Source: an uncultured bacterium (lineage in GTDB: Bacteria; Cyanobacteriota; Vampirovibrionia; Gastranaerophilales; Gastranaerophilaceae). Taken from it: a DNA stretch of 36,538 nucleotides. A program made the position numbers and the translations under genes. Each line of letters opens with the position of its first letter. Position 1 is the first letter of the stretch. The notes beneath the pieces are model-generated. The model saw nothing but the letters and a program-made list of their open reading frames with translations. It ran no database searches and was not told where the DNA came from. This document shows, piece after piece, positions 1 to 8,600 of this stretch. Where the stretch lies: the NCBI GenBank assembly GCA_948433295.1, contig CAOJDT010000010.1, forward strand, positions 1 through 36,538, read 5' to 3'.

Positions 1-2
1 CT

Positions 3-152
3 ATTGAAATTCATTTTGAAGAAAAAATTAAAATGCTAAAGGAAATAACTGCAATGGCATCCTACGCAATTGAAGAAACAGAAAAACTCCAACAAAAATT
101 TATTGAAATAGAAGTCGAATATATGAACAATATAAATAACAAATTACACTAG
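3..152 (+). CDS. C-terminal end of an unknown protein (partial)
   Basis: An open frame runs in from the left edge and stops with TAG at 150-152, giving 49 residues. The peptide is rich in Glu, Lys and Ile with a heptad-like hydrophobic spacing and ends in NNINNKLH, so it is probably a helical or coiled-coil tail. The start lies outside the window. A strong Shine-Dalgarno-like AAAGGAGG follows at 173-180, but no start codon sits at a usable distance behind it. I do not recognise the family. Confidence 0.45.
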   Translation: MEIHFEEKIKMLKEITAMASYAIEETEKLQQKFIEIEVEYMNNINNKLH

Positions 153-205
153 TCAAATATAATTTAACTTTTAAAGGAGGTAAATATAAATAGCAAAAAA
201 ATAAA

Positions 206-349
206 TTAAATTTTTAGATTATAAAAAATGGGTTCTATATATTCTAAACCAAACATAAACAGATCAAATATGGCAATTAGCATAAATGCTATTATGCCGA
301 TACTTTGTAATGCTGTAATTATTCCATTACAAAGAAATTTTTGTTTATT
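206..349 (-). pseudogene. Possible remnant of a small membrane protein
   Basis: On the minus strand an open frame from 349 down to a TAA at 206-208 encodes about 47 residues with one clear hydrophobic segment (IITALQSIGIIAFMLIAIFD) followed by a short aromatic tail. It has no ATG, GTG or TTG at its head; the only in-frame ATGs are inside the hydrophobic segment. It lies directly downstream of the membrane protein at 363-725 on the same strand. It is therefore more likely a fragment, or a frameshifted extension of that gene, than an independent gene. The opposite strand has a competing 41-codon frame whose translation looks random. Confidence 0.25.
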
Positions 350-362
350 TTAATAGAGAAAA

Positions 363-725
363 TTAACTCAAAAAAATAAATACCAATAATAATAAAACCA
401 TTATTATTGGTAAAAATGCAAAAATTATTCCTAAATATTGGATTATTTTTATATATTTGTTATCCAAAAATTTTTCATTGGTTATTCTTTTCCAACTAAC
501 AATTTCAAATACATATATAAAAAATGTAATTAAATAAAATAAAATACTAATTGCTAATAATCCTAAAAATGTAACTCCAATACCCCAACCGTGTTCTGTG
601 TTACCAATTATGTAAGTAATAAACAATTCTGGACAAGTGTAAATACAAAACAAAACAAATATTAACCATCCACATACAGATAAAAAGTTAAAACTATAAC
701 GATTTCTAAATTTATCTAAAAACAT
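363..725 (-). CDS. Small three-helix membrane protein, unknown function
   Basis: This encodes 120 residues with three predicted membrane segments, roughly residues 15-33 (LSVCGWLIFVLFCIYTC), 45-72 and 92-119. The last reaches almost to the C-terminus. No enzymatic motif is visible. The gene is divergent from the lipase-domain gene with only 37 bp between their starts, so the two share one intergenic region. A small membrane protein beside a lipase-like protein could be a cognate immunity or partner protein, but that rests on position alone. No convincing ribosome-binding site is seen before the ATG. Confidence 0.5.
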   Translation of the reverse strand: MFLDKFRNRYSFNFLSVCGWLIFVLFCIYTCPELFITYIIGNTEHGWGIGVTFLGLLAISILFYLITFFIYVFEIVSWKRITNEKFLDNKYIKIIQYLGIIFAFLPIIMVLLLLVFIFLS

Positions 726-762
726 AAGTTAATACTACAAAAAAATGAAAGGAAAAACAACT

Positions 763-1683
763 ATGACAAAAATTGAAACAACAAAATTTGACAATGAAAT
801 TAAAGCTCTTGCTCAAGGCGTTTACAAAGGAAACGAAAAATCAATTCCAAAAGACTGGATTAAAGTTTCAGAATATGACAAAAAAAGTGGCTTTCATGGA
901 GAAGCATTTTACAAAGATGGAAAAGTTGTAATAGCAATGAGAGGAACAGATGAATTTGTAAATGATTTTGTTAAAGAAGATATTGGACACTTGGCAATGA
1001 AAAAACTTCCAAATCAATATGTAGATGCCCAAAAATTTTATGAAAAAGTTAGAAAAGATTTTCCAAATCAAGAAATTATTTTTACAGGACATTCATTAGG
1101 TGGCAGTTTAGCACAATTAATGTCGAATAAAACTGGTCATGAAACTGTCACTTTTAACGCTTATGGTGTAAGGGATATTTTACAAGGAAATGTTAGAGAT
1201 AACTTAGACAACATAAGAAATTACGGAAATGTTGATGATAGTACCTATAATCTTAATTTAAGAAATCAATTGGGAAAGACTTATGTCATTGGGTATGGTA
1301 AAGGTAGTGAATATATAACGAAAAGTCCAGAAGGGGATTATTTAGGAGGAACAAAACCTTCGCAAAAACATTTTATAGAAACAATGGGCAACTTGGAAGA
1401 TGCTATTGAATTTAAGCCAAATTATTTAGAAGGGCAGATTAACATGGATATTGATTTTAAAGATATTGATAATAATAGAGTGTTTACAAACGAAGAAATC
1501 GGTCAAATGTCTACTAATGAATTTGAAAGATTAGAGAATTTTATTAATCAACAAGTCACAGCTGGTAAAATTATGTCTGATGCTCAAGCAAGACAACAAG
1601 TCCATACAGGAAATTTAATTTATGTAAATTCTTATACTCGTTCTGATGGTACAGAAGTTAAAGGATATTATCGCAGTCGTTAA
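763..1683 (+). CDS. Lipase-like alpha/beta hydrolase domain protein (GxSxG), toxin-like architecture
   Basis: The 306-residue protein has a class-3-lipase / Mbeg1-like alpha/beta hydrolase fold in its N-terminal half. An RGTDE oxyanion-type motif lies near residue 60 and the nucleophile elbow GHSLGG puts the catalytic Ser at about 111. The C-terminal third is polar and ends in a YTRSDGTEVKGYYRSR motif; repeats of the RxDGTxVxxYxR type are common at the ends of phage and polymorphic-toxin proteins. The start at 763 is preferred over the in-frame ATG at 745, because AAAGGA at 748-753 gives a proper ribosome-binding site for 763 and nothing serves 745. No signal peptide is seen. A hairpin terminator follows. 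The substrate is unknown; an effector aimed at lipids is an inference. Confidence 0.7.
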   Translation: MTKIETTKFDNEIKALAQGVYKGNEKSIPKDWIKVSEYDKKSGFHGEAFYKDGKVVIAMRGTDEFVNDFVKEDIGHLAMKKLPNQYVDAQKFYEKVRKDFPNQEIIFTGHSLGGSLAQLMSNKTGHETVTFNAYGVRDILQGNVRDNLDNIRNYGNVDDSTYNLNLRNQLGKTYVIGYGKGSEYITKSPEGDYLGGTKPSQKHFIETMGNLEDAIEFKPNYLEGQINMDIDFKDIDNNRVFTNEEIGQMSTNEFERLENFINQQVTAGKIMSDAQARQQVHTGNLIYVNSYTRSDGTEVKGYYRSR

Positions 1684-1695
1684 AACATATAAAAA

Positions 1696-1727
1696 AATAA
1701 GCGTTATATATTTTTATAACGCTTATT
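1696..1727. terminator. Bidirectional hairpin terminator between convergent genes
   Basis: AATAAGCGTTATA at 1696-1708 pairs perfectly with TATAACGCTTATT at 1715-1727 around a 6-nt loop. It is flanked by A-rich sequence on the left and TTTTA on the right. It separates the lipase-like gene from the convergent recombinase, and the recombinase stop codon lies inside the right arm. Confidence 0.75.
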
Positions 1728-3325
1728 TTAAATTAATCAATTTCTGCAAACTCAATTCTTTTGGCTGGGTTCCATTTAAAATTTGTTCGGTTAGTTTAGG
1801 GGAAATGTATTTTAGATTTAGAATATTGCGGATGTATTTGGAATCCTTTAAACCTTCTTCTGCTTGCAAATCTTCAATAGTTTTACCTGTTTGAATTTGC
1901 TTATGATAATAAAAACTTTTTACTATTGCATTTACAAGATACGGATTTGGAGCGGACGTATCATATTCTTTAGCATTCAAAATTAAAATATTATCGTTTC
2001 GTGACGGCTGTGTAATTTTTATATTTTTTGAAGTTACAATCGGAGTCAATTCTTCACTTTTATCAGAAATAACAATTTCTTGATTATTAGCTAAAGCGTT
2101 CAAAACTTTCTTTATTGATGCTCCATTATATGTTATTTCAATCAAATTTTTTGAAACCATAATTTTGTGAATAATTGTCCTTATAAGTTTCGGTTCAGAA
2201 TAATCTTGAATATTTTGTGCCGTATAAATCAATTTGTTTTGTTTCCTAATTTTGTACTCTGAAACAATATTTTGAATTTGTTCTTTGTCTTTTAAAAATT
2301 CTTTTGTTGTTTCGACTATAAATTGCTCAACTTCACCTGCGGGAACTTTTGAAACAGAGCCTGTTTCTTCATTGTTTTTCAAAGCTCTGCTTATATAGTA
2401 ACGATATCTTCTGCCATGATTATTGCTATGACTCGGTGTCATTTTATTTCCCAAATCGTCATAAATTAAGCCTGCAAGAAGTGAATTAGAAGAAGATTTA
2501 ACCCCGCAAGTTTTATCAACTTTATTTTCATACAATAACTTTTGCACTTTCTCAAAAATTTCATCACAAATAATAGCTTCATGCTCTCCGTCATAAATTT
2601 TATCTTTATGCGTAATTTTGCCGATATAAACCTTATTAGAAAGCAAATGATACAATTGACCTTTTGAAAAATATTTATCGGTTTTTGTCTTGATTTCGTT
2701 CTCTTTCAGATATTGCACCAATTTTGGTACACTTTTTAATTCAAGATATTTGTCAAAAAGCATTTGAACTTTTTTGAGCATCCTCATTATGAATAATCAG
2801 TTTTTTATCTTCTTTTAAATAACCAAGCGGGACTTTTCCTCCCATCCACATTCCTTTTTTCTTGGAAGCAGCGATTTTATCTCGAATTCTCTCACATGTA
2901 ACCTCTCGTTCAAACTGTGCAAAAGATAAGAGGATCTTTAATGTTAATCGCCCCATTGAAGTTGTGGTATTAAACTGTTGAGTTATAGACACAAAAGAAG
3001 TTTCATGCCTGTCAAATACATCAATAATTTTTGAAAAATCCATCAATGAACGGGTTAAACGGTCAACCTTATAAACAACAACGATATCGATTTTATCGTT
3101 TTCTATATCTTTTAAAAGTTCTTTAAAGGCAGGTCGTTCCATTGTTCCACCTGAAAAACCACCGTCATTGTATTGCTTATCTAACAAAACCCAACCTTCG
3201 TGCATTTGAGATTTTATGTAAGCCTCGCAAGCTTCACGCTGTGCATCAAGTGAATTAAAATCTTGTTCCAAACCTTCTTCGGAGGATTTTCTTGTATAAA
3301 TCGCACATCTGATTTTTTTATCCAT
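1723..3325 (-). pseudogene. Large serine recombinase, split by a 1-nt frameshift
   Basis: The N-terminal part (2753-3325) is a resolvase catalytic domain: YTRKSS with the nucleophile Ser at about residue 14, the DGGFSGG segment, VYKVDRLTR, and the helix-E region ending QFEREVTCERIRDKI. The C-terminal part (1723-2787, frame shifted) continues with a recombinase domain and a long helical tail. The frames meet at a run of six A on the coding strand (around 2770). Removing one A gives a continuous EDAQKVQMLFDKYLELK, as expected for a recombinase domain. The C-terminal region lacks an obvious Cys4 zinc ribbon. Intact, the protein of about 530 residues would perform site-specific integration and excision. 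It overlaps the DUF2924 gene by TAATG. A sequencing error in the A-run cannot be excluded. Confidence 0.85.
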
Positions 3326-3729
3326 TATGCCACTCCGAAAAATTTCTTACCATTCCAATGTGTGCCGGTTATTACATTTGCAACAGCGGAAAGGGTTTTG
3401 TATAATTTACCGTTAAAATTAAAACCTCCATTGACTGCAACAACTTCATATTTTTCACCTTTAAATTCTCGAATAAATTTAGTTCCGATAGTAACCTCAA
3501 GTTTTTTGATTTTCTTGGTATCTATTGTTTTTGTTGCGGAATAGTGTTCGACAAGTTTATCTAATCTTTTTTTAAGTTCGTCTGATAATTTTCCGTATTT
3601 ATAATGCCATTCTATCTCTTTGATTAAGAATGACTTAGTATAACCTTTTGGCGCAGGTATTTTAAAAATTTCCTGCCATTTGGTTTGAAGTTCCTTTGTT
3701 GTTAGTGTTTTTAAGTTATCTATACTCAC
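3325..3729 (-). CDS. DUF2924 family protein
   Basis: This 134-residue protein has the DUF2924 layout: an N-terminal helical region (LKTLTTKELQTKWQEIFKIPAPKGYTKSFLI), a basic helical centre, and a C-terminal beta-rich segment (GEKYEVVAVNGGFNFNGKLYKTLSAVANVITGTHWNGKKFFG). The family typically sits directly before a serine recombinase in prophage-like modules, as here; it may be a DNA-binding accessory or directionality factor, but its biochemistry is not settled. The start is GTG at 3729 (MSIDNLK); an in-frame TAA lies shortly upstream. The start sits 3 bp from the 51-bp repeat at 3733-3783. Confidence 0.8.
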   Translation of the reverse strand: MSIDNLKTLTTKELQTKWQEIFKIPAPKGYTKSFLIKEIEWHYKYGKLSDELKKRLDKLVEHYSATKTIDTKKIKKLEVTIGTKFIREFKGEKYEVVAVNGGFNFNGKLYKTLSAVANVITGTHWNGKKFFGVA

Positions 3730-3732
3730 ATT

Positions 3733-3783
3733 AATCGCTCTTGTTGCAGGTTAAATCAAGTCCATTGACATAATTCGTATCAA
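3733..3783 (-). repeat. 51-bp imperfect inverted repeat, copy 1 (candidate att site)
   Basis: Read on the minus strand this is TTGATACGAATTATGTC, a 17-nt centre, then CTGCAACAAGAGCGATT. The same two 17-nt blocks with the same 17-nt spacing recur on the plus strand at 24937-24987, while only about 9 of 17 centre positions match. Its place immediately upstream of the DUF2924-recombinase operon is typical of the attachment site of a large serine integrase. The plus-strand sequence also contains TTGACA at 3765-3770, but I see no properly spaced -10 for it. Confidence 0.7.
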
Positions 3784-3904
3784 AATGCACTCATATAGTA
3801 TGTTTTGGCTTCCTTTAAATTTTTACTTTCTAATGTCGAAAACTTTTTCCTAATTTTTATATGGATGCATTTGTAATCCGTAGAAAAAATAAAAGGAGAA
3901 AAAT
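3784..3904. other. Intergenic leader before the methyltransferase
   Basis: This is AT-rich sequence between the 51-bp repeat and the methyltransferase. A strong ribosome-binding site, AAAAGGAG at about 3891-3898, precedes the ATG at 3905. TATAGT at 3794-3799 resembles a -10 box, but I find no well-placed -35 for it. Confidence 0.35.
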
Positions 3905-5221
3905 ATGAAAACTCAACAAGAGAATTTGGAAATTCGTTACTTGAATCCTACAGAGTTAAAACTCAACCCAAAGAATTCAAGAACACACAGTAAAAAGCAA
4001 TTGCATAAAATTGCACAGAGTATCGAAAAGTTAGGATTTAATAATCCTGTACTTATTGATGCAGAAAACATTATCGTTGCAGGACATGGCAGGGTCCTGG
4101 CAGCAAGGGAATTAGGACTAACTGAAATCCCAACCATTTGTTTAAGCCACATGAGTCAGGAGCAAATTAGAGCTTATATTATTGCTGACAATAAACTCGC
4201 CGAGGAAGCCGGTTGGGACAATGAAATCTTGAAAATTGAATTAGATTTTCTAATGAATCTTGAACCTGAGATTGGATTTGATGCTACTGTTACAGGCTTT
4301 GATATTCCTCAACTCGACTTAATACTAAATCCGGAAGCGCTTGAGAGTGTAAAAGAAGCGTCAAAAGCAGATCCTGATATGGAATTTTTAGCAAATGTAG
4401 TTGATATTCCAAAACGAGTAAATCGTGGTGAACTTTGGAAACTTGGCGAGCATTTGCTCTATTGCGGGAATTCATTAGAAGAAAACAGTTACAAAAAACT
4501 TTTGAAAAATGAGCAAGCACAGATTGTTTTTACAGATCCGCCTTATAACGTCAAAATTAAAGGGAATGTTACCAAGCAAAAACAACATGAAGAATTTGAG
4601 CTTGCTTCCGGCGAAATGAAAAAAGATGAATTTACTGATTTTCTCAAAACTGCAATGAGTTTGCAAGCAAAATATTCTATTGACGGTTCTATACATTATC
4701 AATGTATGGATTGGCGTCATGTTAGTGAAATGCTTGATACTGGTGGCAAAGTCTATTCTTCGCTCAAAAATATTTGCGTTTGGGATAAAGGCACAGGTGG
4801 GTGGTATGGGGTCACTATATCGTTCTCAGCATGAATTTATTTTTGTATTCAAAAATGGCAACCTCATATAAATAATGTCGAACTTGGGGTTCACAGAAGA
4901 TATCGTACAAATGTTTGGAAATATAAAGGAATGCATGCCAGCAATCCGCAAGCTAAAACTTTAGTAAAATTACACCCGACAGCTAAACCCGTTCCAATGA
5001 TTATGGATGCACTTTTAGACTGTTCTTCGCCAAACGGAATTGTACTTGATTCTTTTGGTGGTTCCGGTTCAACTTTAATTGCAGCAGAACGTACCAAACG
5101 AAGGGCGAGAATTATAGAACTTGAACCTAAATATTGTGATGTGATTTTATATCGTTGGGAGCATCTTACAGGTAAAACTGCCGAGTTAGTTGAACTTGAG
5201 GAGGTTTGTGATGTCGAATAA
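3905..5221 (+). pseudogene. ParB-domain N4/N6 DNA methyltransferase, broken by two frameshifts
   Basis: The first 309 codons contain an N-terminal ParB-like domain (LKLNPKNSRTHSKKQL, GHGRVLAARELG) and then a methyltransferase domain with the catalytic DPPYN motif near residue 211. At about 4800 the frame changes: a 4-nt tandem-type insertion in GGTGGGTGG displaces the expected GGMGSLYRSQHEFIFVFKNG, which is found in the next frame. At about 4864 one base is missing (CCT-CAT expected, giving NPHINN). The last part, in a third frame up to 5221, carries HPTAKPVPMI and the SAM-binding DSFGGSGSTLIAAE. Motif order (DPPY before FxGxG) is that of a beta-class enzyme, as found before phage terminases. 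Two lesions within about 65 bp make a dead gene likely. The ribosome-binding site is strong. Confidence 0.88.
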
Positions 5222-5588
5222 GGATTTGCAGAAATACGAGGTGGGCTATAAACACCCGCCTCGTGAACACCAATTTAAACCAGGGCAGTCAGGAAACCCG
5301 AAAGGACGTCCTAAAAAGAATAATAACTTTGCTGAAGATGTCATGGATGAAATGAATGAAGTTATTACTATTCAAGAAAACGGGAAATTAAAGAAAATCA
5401 CAAAAAAGCGTGCATTAGCTAAACGACTGATCGCAGATTCACTCAGCGGGAAAGTTTCTGCGATAAAAATTCTTACTCCTATCTTAGCCGGAGAAACTAA
5501 GATAACAAAAGATTTTGAAGAAGAATTAACACCGCAGGATGCTCAGATTTTGGAAGATTATATACAAAGGAGATTAAATCATGAATAA
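5211..5588 (+). CDS. DUF5681 phage protein, possible small-terminase-like role
   Basis: This 125-residue protein has the DUF5681 signature FKPGQSGNPKGRPK near residue 30, followed by an acidic/basic helical region (KRALAKRLIADSLSGKVSAIKILTPI). The family is usually encoded directly before the terminase large subunit, and a small-terminase or DNA-recognition role is often suspected. The ATG at 5211 is chosen because GAGGAGG lies just upstream at about 5199-5205; an upstream in-frame TTG at 5190 has no such site. It overlaps the end of the methyltransferase by 11 nt and the terminase start by 8 nt, so translation is probably coupled. Confidence 0.78.
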   Translation: MSNKDLQKYEVGYKHPPREHQFKPGQSGNPKGRPKKNNNFAEDVMDEMNEVITIQENGKLKKITKKRALAKRLIADSLSGKVSAIKILTPILAGETKITKDFEEELTPQDAQILEDYIQRRLNHE

Positions 5589-6666
5589 CAAGGGAATTTT
5601 ATATGCTGCTTGCAGGAATGATCTTTATGCGTTTATGCAAAAATCATTTTATGAAATTGATGGTTCGCAGAAATTTAAAGGGAATTGGCACTTAGAACTT
5701 ATATGTGATAAGTTGCAGCAGTGTTTAGACGGCAAAATTAAACGATTAATAATAAATCTTCCGCCAAGAAATTTAAAATCTCACATAGCTTCTATAACAT
5801 TTCCGGCTTATATTCTTGGACACTCACCATCTGAAAGAATTATCTGTGCTAGTTATGCACAAACTCTTGCTAATGATTTGTCACGAAAAACCAGACAGCT
5901 TATGGAAACTGAATTTTATAAACAAGTTTTTAAAACCCGTTTAGGTAATAAAAATACTGAAAATATGTTTGAAACAACTTTTAACGGATATAGATTTGCA
6001 ACATCTGTTGACGGATCATTAACAGGTTTTGGCGGGAATTGGATAATACTTGACGACCCTATAAAAGCAGATGATGCCCAATCTGAAGTAAAACGAAATA
6101 ATGTTAATAATTGGTATGACAATACACTGATTTCAAGATTAAACGATAAAGTTAACGGTGTAATTATTGTCGTTATGCAACGCTTACATATTGATGATTT
6201 AACCGGTCATTTGCTTAAACAAGATGGTTGGGATTTACTGTCACTCCCTGCAATAGCAGAATACGATGAATGTTTTGAACTTTCAAACGGTAAAACTGTT
6301 GGTCGTAAAGCAGGAGAAGCATTAAATCCTGCTCTAGAACCTTTGGATATTCTTGATAATCAACGAAAACTAATGTCAAATTATAACTTTTCTGCACAGT
6401 ATCAACAGAATCCAATACCTGCAAAAGGTAATGTGATAAACTTTGATGATTTTGGATTTTTTGATTGTTATCCAACTGGAGCCAAAACTTTTCAAAGTTG
6501 GGATATTGCCTTAAAAGATGGGAAAGATAATGATTATTCGGTTTGTATTACTGCAAAATATAAAGATAATCTTTTTTACGTTGTGAATGTTCAAAGGTTT
6601 AAACTTGATATGTTTGCACTTGCAAATAAAATCAAAGAAATGTATCAGGATTTTAGTTGTAATTAA
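5581..6666 (+). pseudogene. Phage terminase large subunit, C-terminally truncated
   Basis: Residues 1-200 form the packaging ATPase: an atypical Walker A PPRNLKS near residue 62, CASYAQTLANDLS, and a Walker B WIILDDP near residue 157. Next come the QQNPIPAKG linker and the start of the RNase H-like nuclease (SWDIALKDGKDNDYSVCI, first catalytic Asp). The protein stops at residue 361, shortly after the first nuclease strands, whereas related large terminases run to about 450-500 residues. The later nuclease acidic residues are missing, so it could not complete headful or cos cleavage. The next sequence is an unrelated open frame. No portal, capsid or tail gene follows. Confidence 0.82.
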
Positions 6667-7079
6667 AAAAGCGGTTAGCAAATATTGTTGTACCTAATCT
6701 TAATATAACTTTTAATAATGCTCGGTATCGAAAAAAGACTCAACGAAGTGAGATTCGTATAAAACTTTTTCATATAAAACTTGATAAAAAAATTATATGG
6801 AGATTTCCTGATGATACCCAACAACCTATTGATGAAAACTACACTTGGGGACATTTCTTGACAGAGAATGGCGAATTTGAAGTTATAGAATTTCCAATAC
6901 AATCAATTTTAAAATACCTAGATTTACCAAAAGATGAATTATTTGATTATCAAGACAAAGCTGGAATTGCGAATATTTTAAAAACTTGTGACAGAAGAAT
7001 TGGTTATAATCGGTTAAAAAATTTGAACCTTTCAGATGCTGGAAGAAAAATTTTTAATAAAAGATTTAAGAATAAATAA
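6663..7079 (+). pseudogene. Orphan 3' fragment of an unknown gene fused behind the terminase
   Basis: An open frame starts within the terminase stop region and runs to TAA at 7077-7079 (about 138 codons). It has no ATG; the first usable codon is a TTG at 6858 without a ribosome-binding site. The peptide is charged and reads like real protein (RIKLFHIKLDKKIIWRFPDD, then SILKYLDLPKDELFDYQDKAGIANILKTCDRRIGYNRLKNL). I do not recognise it. Its missing 5' end at the point where the terminase loses its 3' end suggests a deletion or insertion junction near 6660-6690. An ATG overlapping the stop (7079) opens only a 20-codon frame. Confidence 0.45.
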
Positions 7080-7190
7080 TGATAAAAAGGTACTGCAATT
7101 CAAAGCAGGGTTGTAGAAAATCATATCTTGATAACTCTTAATGGAAAAGATTACAGACAAAGTAATAATTATAAAGATTAAATATATTTA

Positions 7191-7403
7191 TTAAAAATCA
7201 AACAAATCTTTAACAGGTATTTCTAATGCTTCTGCAAGTTTTGCAATCGTTTTGAGGTTAGGGAATTTCTCTCCTCGCTCGATTTTTCCAATATATGAAA
7301 TATCTACATCGGCAAGTTCCGATAACTTACTTTTAGTAAACTTTTTTGCTTCTCTTATTTCTTGTAGTTTTGTTGCAAACTGCTTGCAGATATCACTATT
7401 CAT
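7191..7403 (-). CDS. XRE/Cro-CI type HTH regulator
   Basis: This is a 70-residue single HTH_3 domain: helices around LQEIREAKKFTKSKLSELADVDISYIGKIERGEKFPNLKTIAKLAEALEIP, with the recognition-helix pattern DISYIGKIERGEKFPN. Proteins of this size act as autoregulatory repressors in prophages and in restriction-modification or defence loci (controller-type). It is divergent from the PD-(D/E)XK nuclease gene, and the shared 123-bp region holds two inverted repeats that look like operators. AAGG lies almost directly against the start codon, so the leader is very short. Confidence 0.85.
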   Translation of the reverse strand: MNSDICKQFATKLQEIREAKKFTKSKLSELADVDISYIGKIERGEKFPNLKTIAKLAEALEIPVKDLFDF

Positions 7404-7415
7404 ACCTTAATTGTG

Positions 7416-7452
7416 CTATACTCAAGACAATACAGTATAGACTTACAGTCTA
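7416..7452. promoter_or_regulatory. Two inverted repeats, candidate operators of the XRE regulator
   Basis: CTATACT at 7416-7422 is repeated inverted as AGTATAG at 7434-7440 (11-nt spacer). TAGACT at 7438-7443 pairs with AGTCTA at 7447-7452 (3-nt spacer). Both lie between the divergent XRE and nuclease genes, where an autoregulator would bind. The binding itself is inferred. Confidence 0.5.
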
Positions 7453-7506
7453 ATGAGCAAAAATTGTTACGTCAGGAAATGACATAGACTTATGCTAAAG
7501 TGTTGT

Positions 7507-7529
7507 TAAAACGAAAGGAGTTAATTATG
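7507..7529 (+). repeat. 23-bp translation-start repeat, copy 1
   Basis: A 23-bp stretch ending AACGAAAGGAGTTAATTATG, including ribosome-binding site, spacer and ATG of the nuclease gene, is identical to 8601-8623 before the next gene. The identity ends exactly on both sides. Confidence 0.75.
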
Positions 7530-8600
7530 ATTACTAAGGAAAGAGAATGGAATTTACTGAATTCTCCAATATACAACATGTCTATGTGTTCTTTAGAAAA
7601 CTTTCATACCTGTTTTTTGTCTTGGTTAGGAAATAATTATAAACACGAATTCTTAGAAATTTTAACTGGCGTACATTATATTGATAAAGTTGAAATAAAA
7701 GTTGACACACAGGTAAACTATGGCAAAAACAATATACTTGATATGATAGTTACTGTAAAAAATGGAGATAATACAGAATATATAGTAATTGAAAATAAAC
7801 TTAAGTCATTTACGACAAAAGAGCAATTAAAAAGATATCAAGAATGTTTTGTTGATAAAAATACAAAATTTATACTTTTATCATTAGCACCAAAATTTGA
7901 GTTACCGAAAGGATGGGGTTATCTTAATTATTCTGAGCTTGCTGAAAAAATGAAAGGTAAATTTTCGTACAAAAATGATTATGACAAATATATAATTGAA
8001 GACTATATATCTGTTATAACTAAAATTACAAAAGCATTTCCAAAAACATCTTCACAAAAATATGATTTTTATGAAAATAATAAACTTGATGAAATTGGGT
8101 TAAAAGACATTTATGTAAAATGGAGAACTTCCGAATTTGCAAACTATATTAAACAAAAGTTTAACCGAACAGACTGGGACATTGGTTTTAGTTTTCACAA
8201 TAAAAAAGGAACTATTGATATTGTGAAAAATTTTTCTGAATATGGTTTTAATATAGGTATTCAGATTGAAAATAACCAATATCGGTATTTTATGAATATA
8301 TTATGGAGTGATACATCCGATAAAACAAACAAACAGAGAGAAATAATAGCTACCCAAATTGTTGTGAATGATTATTGGTTTCGAAATACTATGAATCCGC
8401 GCAAAACCAGAATTTATGAAAATTTTTGTGGCTATGCTCCGGGTTTTATATATCGGTATTTTTATATTGATAAATACTTTGGTGAATACAACTTAAGCGA
8501 TATATCTTATGAAAATATTGTTGAGCAGATTGAAAAAGATATAAAACATCTTGATGAAAATCAACATGAAATAATAAGAATAATTGAAGAAAATTTATAA
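7527..8600 (+). CDS. PD-(D/E)XK nuclease superfamily protein (PF14281-like)
   Basis: The 357-residue protein has a PD-(D/E)XK core in its first 100 residues: Glu24 in ENFHTCFLSWL, Asp72 in NNILDMIVTV, then Glu89 and Lys91 in YIVIENKLKS. This matches the PF14281-type nuclease-fold family seen in defence islands. The rest lacks motifs I recognise; residues 200-330 are aromatic-rich and could form a substrate or sensing domain. The ATG at 7527 is chosen because AAAGGAG at 7514-7520 serves it; an upstream in-frame start at 7500 has none. It leads the operon with the 65-residue protein and the GIY-YIG-like remnant and may be under the divergent XRE regulator. Target and nuclease activity are not shown by sequence. 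Confidence 0.75.
   Translation: MITKEREWNLLNSPIYNMSMCSLENFHTCFLSWLGNNYKHEFLEILTGVHYIDKVEIKVDTQVNYGKNNILDMIVTVKNGDNTEYIVIENKLKSFTTKEQLKRYQECFVDKNTKFILLSLAPKFELPKGWGYLNYSELAEKMKGKFSYKNDYDKYIIEDYISVITKITKAFPKTSSQKYDFYENNKLDEIGLKDIYVKWRTSEFANYIKQKFNRTDWDIGFSFHNKKGTIDIVKNFSEYGFNIGIQIENNQYRYFMNILWSDTSDKTNKQREIIATQIVVNDYWFRNTMNPRKTRIYENFCGYAPGFIYRYFYIDKYFGEYNLSDISYENIVEQIEKDIKHLDENQHEIIRIIEENL

Noticed and set aside
228-353. Plus-strand 41-codon frame starting MGSIYSKPNINRSN
   Set aside because: The opposite strand of the same DNA reads as a clean membrane segment, and this frame has no ribosome-binding site at a usable distance and a random-looking translation.
2753-2787. Programmed frameshifting in the recombinase
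   Set aside because: The A-run is only six long, is not a standard slippery heptamer in the zero frame, and a +1 shift would be needed. Plain mutation or base-calling error is simpler.
3765-3799. Promoter TTGACA...TATAGT before the methyltransferase
   Set aside because: The spacer is 23 nt, too long for a normal sigma-A promoter, and TTGACA belongs to the conserved 51-bp repeat.
7079-7141. 20-codon frame starting at the TAATG overlap
   Set aside because: It is too short, has no recognisable sequence, and follows a gene fragment.
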